In this document: in pieces, positions 1-62,211 of the stretch
Position numbering within the stretch: the first letter of the stretch is position 1
Layout of the letters: each line of letters begins with the position of its first letter
NCBI RefSeq assembly: GCF_026151205.1
Contig: NC_087079.1
Span: 10,902,635 to 10,966,634 of the forward strand
DNA length: 64,000 bases
Direction: 5' to 3'
Origin: Bolinopsis microptera
Lineage: Eukaryota > Ctenophora > Tentaculata > Lobata > Bolinopsidae
Notes under the pieces: generated by a model
What the model was told of the DNA's origin: nothing
What the model saw: only the letters and a program-made list of their open reading frames with translations
Database searches by the model: none
Translations under genes and position numbers: made by a program

Positions 1-1027
1 AGCGATGAAAAATAGAGATGCCGACAACTACTGTAATCGAGGAAATTGTCTTGTCAGAGTTTACAAATATATATATAAATCAGGAGATCACCAACCCTAT
101 TCTGAATTGATCTTGTAAACAGTACTCTGATATTATCTTAGTGAACATTTGGTTACATATCGATAATCTAAATTGATTTATCAAACACAATTAAACAATT
201 GCCTTCGACATTTAAGATGACCGAAATAGTTATTTATAGAGTTATAGGTCTTCTATGAAGTATGAATTTCTACTACATCATCGTCGAAATCCACGAATTA
301 TATCAGCACATATAACAGAATTATAGTCCAAAGATTGGATGTGTTGAGCAATTTTTCATTACACGTACGGTATTATGAGCGCTGATGTAAGCAGGAGGCT
401 AAAATCCTAACTATGCTAAATATAAAATATGCTAAAAATATACAAACCAGTAGCAAACTTAAAACTTCTTCCTCGATATCACGCCAGAAGAAAAATTAAT
501 ACATTTGTGCTAACTTTTACTTTTTCTAGCTGACAACCGATCAATCTTGATCCTCAACGGAATATAATCCGGCTGAAAGCTTTACAGCCTGTTTAGTGTT
601 TACAGTAATACATGTACTAATAATTTATGATCTAGTATCGTAAAGAAAAAATATTCACGGTTGAAAAAGCCATTAGATGATAAATATTTATTTATTACGG
701 CCACAGCTAATATCCTTTATTATCTTCTCTTGGTACCAGTGTTAATTGAGTCGGGACAGTAGATTATAATTTACTCCACAGAGACAGCATTCGACAAGCG
801 GCGTAATTAAGAAAACAATTAACAGATGGTCTAATCAGCCGAATTTGGGATCCAAAGCACATCTTCAGCCATCATACAGCACTTCTGACAGTTCTGTAAT
901 ATTTTCAGAGCTCATTGAAAGCTTAGTTTGAAGTGGCAGATGGTGCTTTGGTTGCTGAAATGCCGTTTGTATGCCGCCACGTTATCAGAATTATGGCTGG
1001 TATAAAATCCAATCCCAGACATCCAGT

Positions 1028-1160
1028 TCTCCGTCTCCGTCTCCGTCTCCGTCTCCGTCTCCGTCTCCGTCTCCGTCTCCGTCTCCGTCCCCTTCCCCTT
1101 CTCCCTCTCCTTCTCATTCTCCTTCTCCTTCTTCTTCTCTTCTCCTTCTTTCAGTGTTAA
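1028..1160. repeat. (CTCCGT)n and related pyrimidine-rich array
   Basis: About ten perfect copies of the hexamer CTCCGT grade into CCTTCTC/CTTCTT-type pyrimidine repeats. A diverged purine-rich copy in opposite orientation lies at about 1275-1345, so the two form the outer arms of a larger inverted repeat centred near 1218. Open frames across it (Arg-, Ser/Pro- or Glu/Thr-rich) are products of the repeat, not genes. Confidence 0.85.
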
Positions 1161-1173
1161 CGTTGTACTTGTG

Positions 1174-1262
1174 TTAAGGGGACATACAGCAAAACCGTTT
1201 ATGATTACTCCACGCAAATGATCATAAGTAATCATAAACGGTTTTTGTGTATGTCCCCTTAA
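1174..1262. mobile_element. Short TTAA-flanked hairpin MITE-like element
   Basis: TTAA at 1174-1177 and again at 1259-1262 bracket an 81-bp inverted repeat. Its arms begin GGGGACATAC and continue through AACCGTTTATGATTACT. Arms of about 30 bp pair almost perfectly around a short loop. The TTAA flanks suit a piggyBac- or Kolobok-type target duplication. Homology between the two flanks continues outward (CAGTG...TTGTGTTAA), so a larger palindromic duplication is also possible. Confidence 0.45.
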
Positions 1263-2441
1263 CACAATGTAGCACTGAGAGGGATAAGGAGAGGGAGAAG
1301 GAGAGGGAGGAGAAGAGGGAGGAGGAGAGGAGGGAGGACAAGTGGTGAAGTGGCCATTGTGTATTAACAGCATGTGTATTGTTGACTAAAATGCTGTCTA
1401 AATTTGTTCGACGTTCATTTTGTATTGACACCCATCTGTTAACTAGTTGATTACAGTCAAACCTATCTATACTGGGTACTGCGGTAGACTGGGCATTTAT
1501 CGATTCATATTGAATATATACGCGCTGTTCATTATCATTTTAAGGGTAAACGGTCGGGTTATTATCGCACGGCTTCTCGTACACCCTCTCCGCCGGCATA
1601 CACTTTCTCCGGCCTGGCCCGGTCAAATTCATCAATGACATGATGGGCAGCGTCTGACAAGCTTATTATCACATTGTGCACGTCATATTATGTTAATTTT
1701 TGCACTATTAGTTCATTAAATGGAACATATAACATGCCACCAGCTCTTACAGATTTTAATTGCATTAGCATGAACATTAAGATAGATTAGAATACAGTAA
1801 TCTCCGTATTGTTTGTAAGGTGCATAGTCTACTTCGTTGTATCTGTGAAGAGAAGTTGTCCTCTCATGGGGTTCTGATACCTGTAATGCTAATTTATCTT
1901 CCACAGAAAGCTAGTACAGCTGGGTACCTACCTTCTTAAACTTGGGTTACTTGCTCCCTATGAATTAATCATAAAGGTTTACCCGTTTACTGCAGATTGA
2001 ACTGCTCCGAGTCTTTGTCAAATAAAATGACAATGGGGGTCACAACGTGATACAAGGTGTACTTGCTCCCTATGAATTAATCATAAAATGGTTGAAGCGC
2101 AGGTTTTACAAATTTAGTGGTGTACTGAAGATTAGACTGTTACGAGTCTTGTTTATTCCACTGAAGCTAGTTTGCTGATGTTACAGGTGTAAGCAGAGAT
2201 AGTATAGTATTCCTTACAAATCTATAGATCTCTAACACTCAGGTTGTAATCGCTTCAATAAACACCGATTAGTATTACACGCAACAAGCACACATTATCT
2301 AACCGCTTTCACAGTTGGTCGCTTTCTGATCTTTTCCGTGTTGCCGGACCTATTGCTAGCAAGAATAAGCTGCGACTAAGTAGCTACTCAATTTGCATTG
2401 CTACAAGGTTCTAATTATCTAACCAATGAAATTCCAGTGAA

Positions 2442-2517
2442 ATGATCCTTCAGCTATTGTTGTATATTTTGGTGCTCTCTACGACACAGTCAAACTCAAC
2501 AACAGATCCATTTTCAG
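2442..2517 (+). CDS. LDLa-GPCR exon 1 (signal peptide)
   Basis: This exon is too short for an ORF scan. ATG at 2442 opens 25 codons with a hydrophobic core (LLLYILVL) followed by a polar, Asn/Thr-rich stretch. It ends CAG|GTTTGG. Joined to the acceptor TTTTTCAG at 2698, it gives a Val codon across the junction and enters the frame of exon 2. An ATG 16 bases upstream runs straight into a stop, which supports 2442 as the start. Confidence 0.8.
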
Positions 2518-5500
2518 GTTTGGCAATATTATATTCGTCTTGTCAATTAACATGTCAGTCTCCATAATAAGAATTGTACACTCTATAATATGACTGATAA
2601 CACCTACAGTGACTATATTTATTGTTAATTTGTATTACAACAGTCAAATCATAGATTTTTTTATGTCAAACTTTATAAATTCATTATTCATTTTTCAGTA
2701 ACATGCAACTTTGAAGAGCAAGAAGGCTTCCTAAAATACGTCTGTAACACTGAATCCACGAGCTATACAAAGTGTCCCTACTCTGAAGAATACTACAACT
2801 TCAAACAAAGACCACCTCGTTTTAACATCACGTGCACAAACGACGCCCACTTTTACCAAGCCTGCGACAATAGGATCTACGGAATAATAACAAATAGCCG
2901 ATTGTTATGTGGTAAATATTTGTGTCAATGGAATTGGAATGGGCAGTCTGTAAGTGTACATTCCATAATTCTCGGAAGGGAAAATCTAATTTGCAACGGT
3001 AAAAAAGACTGCTCTAATACAGACCTAGATGAGGCAAATTGTACAAAAGAGAAGTTCACGTTGCCAAGTGGAAGAGAAGTTCCTAGAGATGAAATTTGTG
3101 ACGGCAAATGTGACGATGTTTGCGAAGATGAGGCGATATGTAACGGATTTACTTACGGACTCTACTGCAAAGTAGATCCCACTAACTATATTCATCCTTA
3201 CCAAATATGCAACGGAAAGAATAACTGTGATGATGGCGAGGATGAAGCAAACTGTGACGTGTTAAATGATACAGATTCAGTTTGCAACCACAGCATGACA
3301 TCTAAATTAGTACCAGTTCACAACTACACCCGATGTGCTAGATTTCCTGGTGGCAAAAAGAACAACAAATTCTATTGTAATGATGTGATTCAGAGTCAGT
3401 CCAATTGCAGTGATCCGACGAAGGTTGAATTATCTTGTCAAGTGAATGGGTACACGTCGAATGTGTCGAAATACATCATTTGTGGTGGACAAGAACAGAG
3501 CGCTTGTGATGATGGTATTGACAAGCTATGCCTTTCTCCTTCATATTCTTGCAAGAACATACACAAGCACTATTTCTGTGATGGTAATAATGATTGTAAA
3601 GATAAGTATGATGAAACACAAGCCTTCTGCAACAAAACAGTGGGACGGGACCTGCGAAAGAAGGGTCGGAAATGTAGGTGAACTACCAGTTCCTTTAGCA
3701 TGGTTGACAGATGGTATCAAGGACTGCATTGACGGTAGAGATGAAGAGCAAATGTGGCCTACTTGTGGAGTAGGAAAGACCCACAGATTCGTAACAAACA
3801 ATGAAACTTGTGAAAATGTGTTTATTTGTTTATCAGGGACTCCCGGTTATGTGGAAATGAGCGATCTGTGCGATGGAATTGAAACTTGTGGAAATGAGAA
3901 CGAAATATGCTCAAAGTCCCGAATACGCATCAGCCAGCAACGAGTGTTCTAAGTTATGATAAAGGTTTGACAAAGAGACTGTCATTTTGTCTGAAAGGTA
4001 TATATGGCCTACAGCCACACAATTTGACATGTATGTCTAAAAATTTCATTTTTCCTGACCACGAATTTTACGGTGTGGACACAAAAACCAAGTTGATTCT
4101 TCCACAAAGTCTACAGAATTGTGATTTCATGTACGGAGAACAGTACATGTACACGAGTTGTACGAACAGCTGTATAAACTCTCCTTGTCCATTGAAAAAC
4201 TTTCCACGATACGAAGTCTGTCCTGATCAGTACCTAAAAAGAGTGGGAACACTAGCCAACAATGAATATCTGGCATTTTTCACAAGATCTTTTGGAAATA
4301 TTTACACTAATCGTTATTTCGTGTGCGATCACAAGGCTAAGTGTATAGATTACTCTCAAGTTTGTGATCTTGTGGATGATTGTGGAGATGGCTCTGATGA
4401 ATCCGCATGCACTAATCATTTTCAATGCAATTCCTCTGGTCACTATTTACCAAAAACAAAAAAATGTGATGGCTACTTCGACTGTTTGGATTATTCTGAT
4501 GAGTGCAATGACCATTGCTCAAGACAAATTTTGCAAGGAAATTCACTAAAAATTTTGGCATGGACAATAGGAATCCTTGCCTGTTTTGCAAATCTTGTGA
4601 TTCTAGTGAAACATATCAGCAGTTTGAAACAAAGTAGAAACATTGTTGTTCTTATAAACAAGTCTTTGATAATCCTCATATCATTTGGAGATCTTTCAAT
4701 CGGCTGCTACTTAGTCATCATATCCGTTTACGATAGTCTTATCTTCAAGGAGAATTATTGCCTAAACCAAATAAATTGGATCACAAGTACAGAGTGCTCT
4801 TTCATTGGAGTCCTGAGCACCCTAGGCTCACAGATATCACTCTTTTCTATGACGGGACTCAGCATCGTTAGAATCTATGTCATTTTGAACTCTAGGAGAA
4901 CCTCTGGCAGTATAAATGTCTCAAATTATATTTCTGTAGCAGTTGCTATATTATTGTTGGTCATGGTATCCTTAGCAATCGCAGTCATTCCTATCATTGA
5001 GTCATTTGAGGACTTCTTTGTAAACGGTATCAGTTTTCCAAGTGAAACGAGAATATTCACTGGGACTACAGAAAAAGAAACAGTCCTAAATGTTTTAGAG
5101 GCGTACCACGGCAGAATGGCAGACACAGTTGGAATCAGTTGGAAGATTCTTCTAGAATTGGTAAGTTCAATCTATTCCCATGATTTCAACTACGACGATC
5201 ACACTTCAATGACACGGAAAGTTCATTTCTATGGAAACGATGGAGTTTGTCTCTTTAAATACTTTGTCGACAGCGACGATCCACAAAAGCTGTTTGTTTG
5301 GAGCATTCTGGCTGTCAATTTTCTTTGTTTTCTATTCATCTCAACTTCATATCTTCTCATCCACTTGATAACTAGCAGATCTTCAAACTCGTCTGGAAAT
5401 CAACAAGACTCCGAACGGATGAGCAAGATGAACCGAAAGATTGCATTCATTATAACTACTGACTTTATCTGCTGGATTCCTTTTATAGTGATATGTACTC

Positions 5501-5769
5501 TTCATTCATTAGAAGTCCTAAACGCTACTCCTTGGTATAGTCTCTTCTCAATGATAATTTTACCCATCAACTCTCTCATAAATCCATTTCTTTATGACGA
5601 CTTCTTGACAAATTTGGCCCTAGTTCCAATTGAAAGCCTAAAAACTATCATACTGAACTCTACTGCAGTTCGAAAACTTCGATCCTTGAACAATGTCACG
5701 CAGGTGGATACAATAGAATTGGAGCAGATCGAGGTCAATAAAGAAAACGCAGTTCAATCAACGACATGA
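2442..5769 (+). CDS. LDLa-repeat G-protein-coupled receptor (relaxin-receptor/GRL101-like)
   Basis: Two exons: 2442-2517 and 2699-5769, joined by a phase-1 GT-AG intron. Exon 1 encodes a signal peptide (MILQLLLYILVLSTTQS). The ectodomain carries about nine LDL-receptor class A modules, for example CDDGEDEANC, CKDKYDETQAFC and CGDGSDESAC. These bind calcium and usually a ligand in this family. Seven hydrophobic segments follow from about 4548 on: TM1 starts LKILAWTIGILAC, TM2 contains SFGDLSIGCYLVI, TM3 ends SIVRIY instead of E/DRY, TM6 has DFICWIPF and TM7 has the NPxxY variant NPFLY. The TM2-TM3 layout resembles relaxin and snail GRL101 receptors. Frame 1 is open except for about 3640-3950, where the LDLa modules continue in frame 2 (see findings). 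Net phase is conserved, giving about 1048 residues. It lies on the opposite strand to GBF1, probably inside one of its introns. The ligand is unknown. Confidence 0.85.
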
Positions 5770-6097
5770 TCATTGTCGTCGTGAACTTATGACTTTACTA
5801 TTTAGGAATTGAAATTATTTCGTAAATTGTAAAATTTCGATGTCAATATTAATTGATGATCTCCATATATTGATGCTAGCATTATATTCGCATTCAACTT
5901 TATAATATATATCATAGAGGAAGCGAAATGAAGGGTTGATACAACTTTATGGAGGGCGCGAAATGGAGTGTTCAAACCCGGCTGAAAGCTTTTAATTTTT
6001 AACTGTCTCAAAGTGGAGTTTTCTTTTCAAAGCAGGACTAATAGTCCGTAGGACGGGCATACCGGTAGTTTTTTAATACAACAATCACTGGAATTAC
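5770..6097. other. Gap between LDLa-GPCR stop and last visible GBF1 exon
   Basis: AT-rich sequence with no recognisable exon on either strand. It is the start of the GBF1 intron that follows the donor at 6097. No canonical AATAAA was seen just after the GPCR stop. Confidence 0.5.
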
Positions 6098-56371
<50,274 letters not shown>

Positions 56372-59300
56372 CCTAGTGACAGTCAAGGGTTAGTCGAGTA
56401 GTGTACAATTGTAGATATAAGTAGAGATTATGGATAAATGTGATAATATCATGATGGATAAATGTGATAATATTACAGTGGTGAATGATTACATCATACG
56501 GGATCGTTCACATATTATGGAACGCCGCAGTTCCCCCTTGCGTAAGCCATTTTATACATAGCTATTTTATAGTTATACATAGCTATTGTGAAGAAAGAGA
56601 GCTTTTTTCAACCCCTCCCTTAGGACGGCTCACGTAATAATTACAAATGATCCCTTTAAACAGAATAACGTTCTAAATCAGGGGAAATGATGATTATGTT
56701 CTCAATCATAAGTTGACACATGATTGATTAACATCAGGGCCAACTACCTAAAATTAAATCTATAACTATATAAAATAACCCGATATAAATCCATTTTTCG
56801 ATATTTTGAGTGATTTCCAGTTGCAGATTGTGTATCAGAGAAAAACCCACGTTTGTTACGTCACGTGATGTAGCGTCGTAAAGAAGGTAACCGAGCAGCT
56901 CACGTTTTATTTTCTAACCATCCGCGTCCCAATCTACTAATGTGACAACAGTTGTCAAGGTGGAAAAATAAACGACTGTCAGAAGCTGAGAAGTTGAGAC
57001 ATCTGCATATTCTATGACTCTATGACCATAACTCAATAAGCTTACAAAGTATAGACTCGGTTAAGTTTCTGATCTGTTGCCTATTAAACACATGAATTTT
57101 CTCATGATATGCCTGTCGTCGCACCGAATAAACCTAGCCGAGAATTATTAATTCATAAACACAGCTGAGAATTATTAATTAATAAACACAATAAAGTAGG
57201 TATTGATTATTGAAGACGACATGTTTCTCTAACGCCCAGGTTGACTCGACGTTACATCATTACTGTTGGGAACTTACACTTTACAGCCACTTCATACTAA
57301 GATGGTTGTCAGAAGATGTTGTCACCAGTGCAGGGCATGTCCTAACGGCCGTAACAATATTATTCAAGCCCGCGCGTTATGGTGGATGCATAATGAGACA
57401 AGGTGCAGTAATTTATTGTTACAAATTACTGCGAGTCTTATGTCTCCGGAGTCCGGAGAGTAATGAACTACGAGTAACGAACTGCGAATTTTTGAGAATT
57501 TATTCTCATACGCTTTATATAACATAATATGTGTAAACTGTAACCTGTTTTCTGCGATTTAAATAAGCGAGAACAGTCCCTCTAAACATTACCACTAGTA
57601 TGATAACATGATCCACCGAGAGCCACCACACAATGATTTAACAAGTACAATCCCCCGTTGTGGAACTAACACTTTTAAGCTCCGGTCTTGACGCTTAGTC
57701 CAGGTAAGGCTAAGGACACAAGTAGCCGGTTCGGACACCTGGGCCAATGAAGAGAAACCAAGAGACTTGTGGCAGGGATAATGGGAGGCTAACATTAGTT
57801 GTTTGAGCTGGTTGTCTTGAGGTTATAGAAAGTCGGCACTATATTGTTGTTACTTGTGAGTGTTCAAGTACTGATGTCTGATTTGGTTCTCGCTAGTTTT
57901 GTTGCTGGTTTTCTTATTTCCTTTGATTATGAGGTGTTGGTATGAGGAATCCCAGAATATTACATAATCGACAATATGAAGCTTGGGGACATTGGTTTGT
58001 TCAATACTTCATTGCATCATATGTTTATTATCAGATATTTTATTATCATTATATTATTATCATATTCATCATCATCAAAGTATCAAAATAATATACCGAA
58101 TTTGAAATGACAATGAAATCTTGTAAATTATCATATTTTAATGAGGTAGGTTCCCACTTCCTATGTTTGGAGTGTGTGTTGTTCGTGTGTATTGTTCTCT
58201 AGCGTGAATGGCAGTTTTAAAGAAAACACAAGTAAGCGTCAGCTGTTAGCCGGCTGTTAGAGTGCTATTAGGATTTTCTTAAAAGCAAAGAGCTTCCCTC
58301 TAACAGACAGCTAATAACCACCGCTTGCTTGTGTTTTGCTTGTGTTTTGCTTGTGTTTTGTAAGCCGGCTGTTAGCCGGCTGTTACTGTGTTAGCCAGCT
58401 ATTATACCTATTTTCCGAATATTGTTAGAAATATCTGAACCACGTGTAGCAGCCTGAAGCTCAATGGTGGTCCCTGGCCACAGACTGGCCACTTTGGCCC
58501 CATTAATCACAAGATGGGGTCACGGCCGTTGTCTTGAACTTGTCGCACCTTTAATAGATCCTGGCACTCCTTATACATAATAATGGTATTGTTGAAAGTA
58601 TCTGTAGTGTTATTTAATACGTTCAGCATTCAGCAAGTTGCTATTATCTAACAAACTCTATAATCGAGTAATTATAACAATTAAAATATAATCAAAAAGT
58701 TGGCTTTACTTCTAAACTTTACTTCTAAACTTTACTTCTAAACTTTACTTCTAAACTTTACTTCTAAACTTTACTTCTAACTTTACTTCTAAAGTTCTAA
58801 ACAATAAATATAATAAACTCTTTTCCGTTGTTCGAGTAAAAGCTTTGAAATTAGTTAGTACTATTATTAGTAAATAAATCTTGAAGACTAAACTATTTTA
58901 GGTCATTTGCTTAGCTATTTGACGCTTTTATTTTAATGTCTTAATAATATCGTAAATCGCAGTGAGTTGGTTTGTTCTTAACGGCCTTTTCTTCAAAATG
59001 AAATTCGCTTGGCTCATTGATTATCATAGCTGCTAGAGAGAACTGTTTATCATGTCATAGGTACTACAAAAAACGCTAACTTCATACCCAGTAAAAATAT
59101 TCCCTATAATCAGGAATTGGACTAAAGATTAGGAGGGCTAATTTGGGATCCCGATCACGTGATACAAATACTTTTTAACGGCAACACTGAACAGGTGTTA
59201 CAAAATACCTAAAGCCAGCAGCCACAATTTATAATCCACAATACAGGAGGTCTCCAACCTGTGTCCCTTTTGAAAGGTCAAGCAGGCTGCATAATGCACA

Positions 59301-60688
59301 TAATACAACTTCTTTATACTTTAGGTAAATAGTAATAACAACAGCTGTTTTAGTTGCTAACTATGTTATGAACCATTCTGACCACTCACAACACAGCGGC
59401 TGTCCCGCCAGCCAATAAAAGAAGCGCGCAGAGATGAGGGGTCTGGATTTTAATGTCGTGCTGTTTTGATGGTGTCGCATGCAGGTGTCAAAACCTGCGG
59501 TTAAATCTGGGTCAACTAAATTTGTAGTTTAATGACATTTGGTTCGGTTACGCGGTAATTTTTATTATGGAATTTATGCTATGTCCTGCAATCTTTTTAC
59601 ATAATATATTTAGGCTAATTTTATATCGCTGTCGTTTGATTTCGTCAATCTGTATTTAGTTATCTTCAATCCCAGTTATTATATTTTAGACTTAATATTA
59701 TATGTTATCATTATTTGGGGTTTCAAAGACAAATCATTCGCGAAATACGAATGTTTTGGTCTTATTATCATTCCTAATGCAAGGGACGTTTGAGTGGGCG
59801 GCAGAAAAAACAGACACAAACTCCTAATGTGAGATAAATTCCTTTAGTGAATCGGAGGAACCAGTAGTATGACGTATGATGGGGGAACCTAACAAGGCTA
59901 ATAACATCCAATAAAAAGCTTGATAACACTGTCAACAGTATTAACAATCGAAGTAAAATTATTACGAAAGTTGATACAATTAATGTGGTCTGATTGAGAT
60001 AATCAATAATAAAAAAGATAATCAAGGGAGAGTTATACGAATTCGTCAGTTGACAGTTAAGTCTGGTTTTCCCGAAAACGGCGGAATCAGTACAAAATAC
60101 AAAATATACGGCAATTTCATAATCGGTAAAGGCTAGTCTAAAGATGTCTGAAATAGCCTCCCATATTCGCTCTTAAAAGTCCTGACTTGTTCTTTATTTA
60201 AGTCACGTCCAATTCACTGGTTTCCATCGTTCATTTTGGTTGCTTTCTGTCGATTTTAATTTATTTCTCTGTAGCTGGCAAGCGGACATTCGGCTTTATG
60301 TTAACAGTCCTGAATGGTATAGATAACATAATTATCATCCAAAATATTATAAATAACACAACCATTGTGCTATTAACGGAATCGCACACTTTTTAAATAC
60401 TTAAATTCAGGAGATTGGCGTTTTTAATGTCCAGATAAGAATTTACAGGGATTTTACCAGACGTCTTCTTCTGATTATCAGGGCCATATTAAGATATTAC
60501 TACATCACGGGGTATCAGTACTCGATTAAACCCGTTACGTCCCATAATCATGTTCAGTAATCTAGATTAGTGCGGCATCTGTGCTTTTAATCTTCTACCA
60601 AAACTATTAACTCTCTAACTTAAATCAACTTACTGTCATAATTATAGCTGAGAGCCACTAGCTATCTGCTGTGCGTACAAGAAAAGGA
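56372..60688. other. 5' flank of GBF1; no gene recognised
   Basis: Over 4 kb without a supportable exon on either strand. It holds (GCTTGTGTTTT)3 at about 58323-58360, bracketed by TAGCCGGCTGTTAG repeats (58240-58395), and a 13-bp (CTTTACTTCTAAA) array of about seven units at 58703-58795. The GBF1 promoter must lie at its left end on the minus strand, but no core element is distinctive. Confidence 0.5.
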
Positions 60689-60689
60689 A

Positions 60690-61482
60690 AACCCTAAGTA
60701 ATTCTACATATAATTCTCGAATCTTGATTTAATACTAGTAGGATTATAGTCTTCGTCGGTCGTGCATTCGTCATTATCATAATATTGGACAATATTTATT
60801 TACAACTATTCCCCTTTTTTTGGGGTGATCGATTGGACTAAGGTCCTTGAAACGGAAGCGTAAAATAGTTGTAGTACTAGTAGCGGTTTCTGCTTTGGCG
60901 TATTGCTAAAGAGATAGTAATAGTAATAGTAATAGTACTATGTTTACAGTAAGAGTATACTGAAGACGCTGAGAATCATAAGATATTCAAATGAGCTGCA
61001 TTGTCACGACAGTTACTGCATTAGAAATTCGAATTCCGTTGAAACCCAAGCCATTCGACTATGTCTATAGATTAAAACTTAATGCCAGATATTCATCGGA
61101 ATGTTTTAAATCACATACTGAGTATGTGATTTAAAACAGTATTTGACATACTCTCATTTATCGTTTAGATTTTAAATGCTGTAAATTGCAATTAAACAAG
61201 TAATTCTACATCTAATTTTCGAATCTTGATTTAAAACTGGGATTATAGTCGTCTGTCGTGCATTCGTCATTATTATAATACTGGACATTATACTTTTTTT
61301 AGCAATTGACGGTGGTGAACCAAATTGCCATTCAACAGAAAAATCTTTGTATTCTAATTTATTTACAACTTATTCCCCGTTTTTAGAGTGATCGATTGGA
61401 CTAAGGTACTTGAAACGGAAGTGTAAAATAGTTTTAATGGCGGTTTCTGACATGCTTTGGCGCATTGCTAAAGAGATATCGT
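60690..61482 (+). repeat. Diverged tandem duplication (~220-280 bp units)
   Basis: 60697-60915 and 61198-61480 share GTAATTCTACAT, CGAATCTTGATTTAA, CGTGCATTCGTCATTAT, GTGATCGATTGGACTAAGG, TTGAAACGGAAG and GCTAAAGAGATA in order. The second unit has a ~60-bp insertion. Between them is a SINE-tail-like TAGTAATAG...ACTATGTTTACAGTA at about 60916-60953, similar to 45128-45165. Confidence 0.75.
61103..61137. repeat. Perfect 17-bp inverted repeat
   Basis: GTTTTAAATCACATACT and its reverse complement are separated by a single G. Confidence 0.88.
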
Positions 61483-61662
61483 ACTAAGTTGAGGAATTGA
61501 TTTAAAGTAGTCCATGATAACTGATTTAAGCTGATCTAATTCTATTCGTATGCTTCCAAAAATATTTAGATCAATACATGTTACATATTACTATTAGGAC
61601 GCAGTAAAATATATATTATATAATATATCCTTTATATCCTTAATTTCTAGTTTAACAGTTTA

Positions 61663-62211
61663 ATGATACTCAAATCAGATCACAAGCCTGTAGTCGCTCG
61701 CGTCACACTCCACCAGAAGTACCTTGTCCATAAGAAGCACAAGACGTCCAGAAAGCTTGACCTCAAGAGACTACAAGATCATGGAGTTAAGAAGAAGATG
61801 CTGAGTACGTTTGAGAAGAAAGTAAGAATGAGACCCAAGACAGGCAACCCCAACGATGACCTCAACAACCTGATAACAGATGCCTATAACACTGCTGACG
61901 AGGTGCTAGGAACTATACCTCCAAAAAAGCACAAATCCTTCAGTACTGATCCTGAGATCGCTGAACTGTCACTTGAACGCAAGCAGCTGATGATTGCGAA
62001 TATGCAGAACAAATTCCCGACCAACAGGAAGCATGTCAAGACCAACATCAACCAGCTAAGACGTAAGATCACAAAGAGACTCAGAGATATCAACAACCGC
62101 AGTGCTGACACACTCGTCGAAGAGATAAACAACACAGACGACGCCCGGAGATACTTTGTAACTTTGGAGCCTCTAAGATACTCGCCAAAGGATATGTTAG
62201 ACCAGCTCTAA
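61663..62211 (+). pseudogene. Non-LTR ORF2 fragment: end of endonuclease and linker
   Basis: Begins LKSDHKPVVARVTLHQK, matching the SDHxxV motif that closes AP-endonuclease domains, then a Lys/Arg-rich linker. The frame is lost at about 62165-62170: the linker continues (ASKILAKGYVRPALTVHNSA) in the third forward frame. The apparent Met at 61663 is internal to the original protein. Confidence 0.85.

Larger units (their letters stand above)
1..2441. other. 5' flank of LDLa receptor; no gene recognised
   Basis: I see no convincing exon on either strand here. In particular I do not find the missing C-terminal GBF1 exons, although they should lie at or below this region on the minus strand. The stretch holds a pyrimidine-rich hexamer array and a TTAA-flanked hairpin (listed separately). 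A short direct repeat, TTGCTCCCTATGAATTAATC, occurs near 1950 and 2062. The remainder is AT-rich and featureless to the eye. Confidence 0.5.

Noticed and set aside
912..1373. 153-residue minus ORF with Pro/Ser and Glu/Thr repeats and related plus ORFs
   Set aside because: Arises from the CTCCGT and pyrimidine arrays; no domain, no splice logic.
3667..3700. Tiny intron (GTAG...TTTAG) to explain the frame change in the LDLa receptor
   Set aside because: It would be about 25-35 nt, below usual animal intron size, and the flanking LDLa sequence continues without loss.
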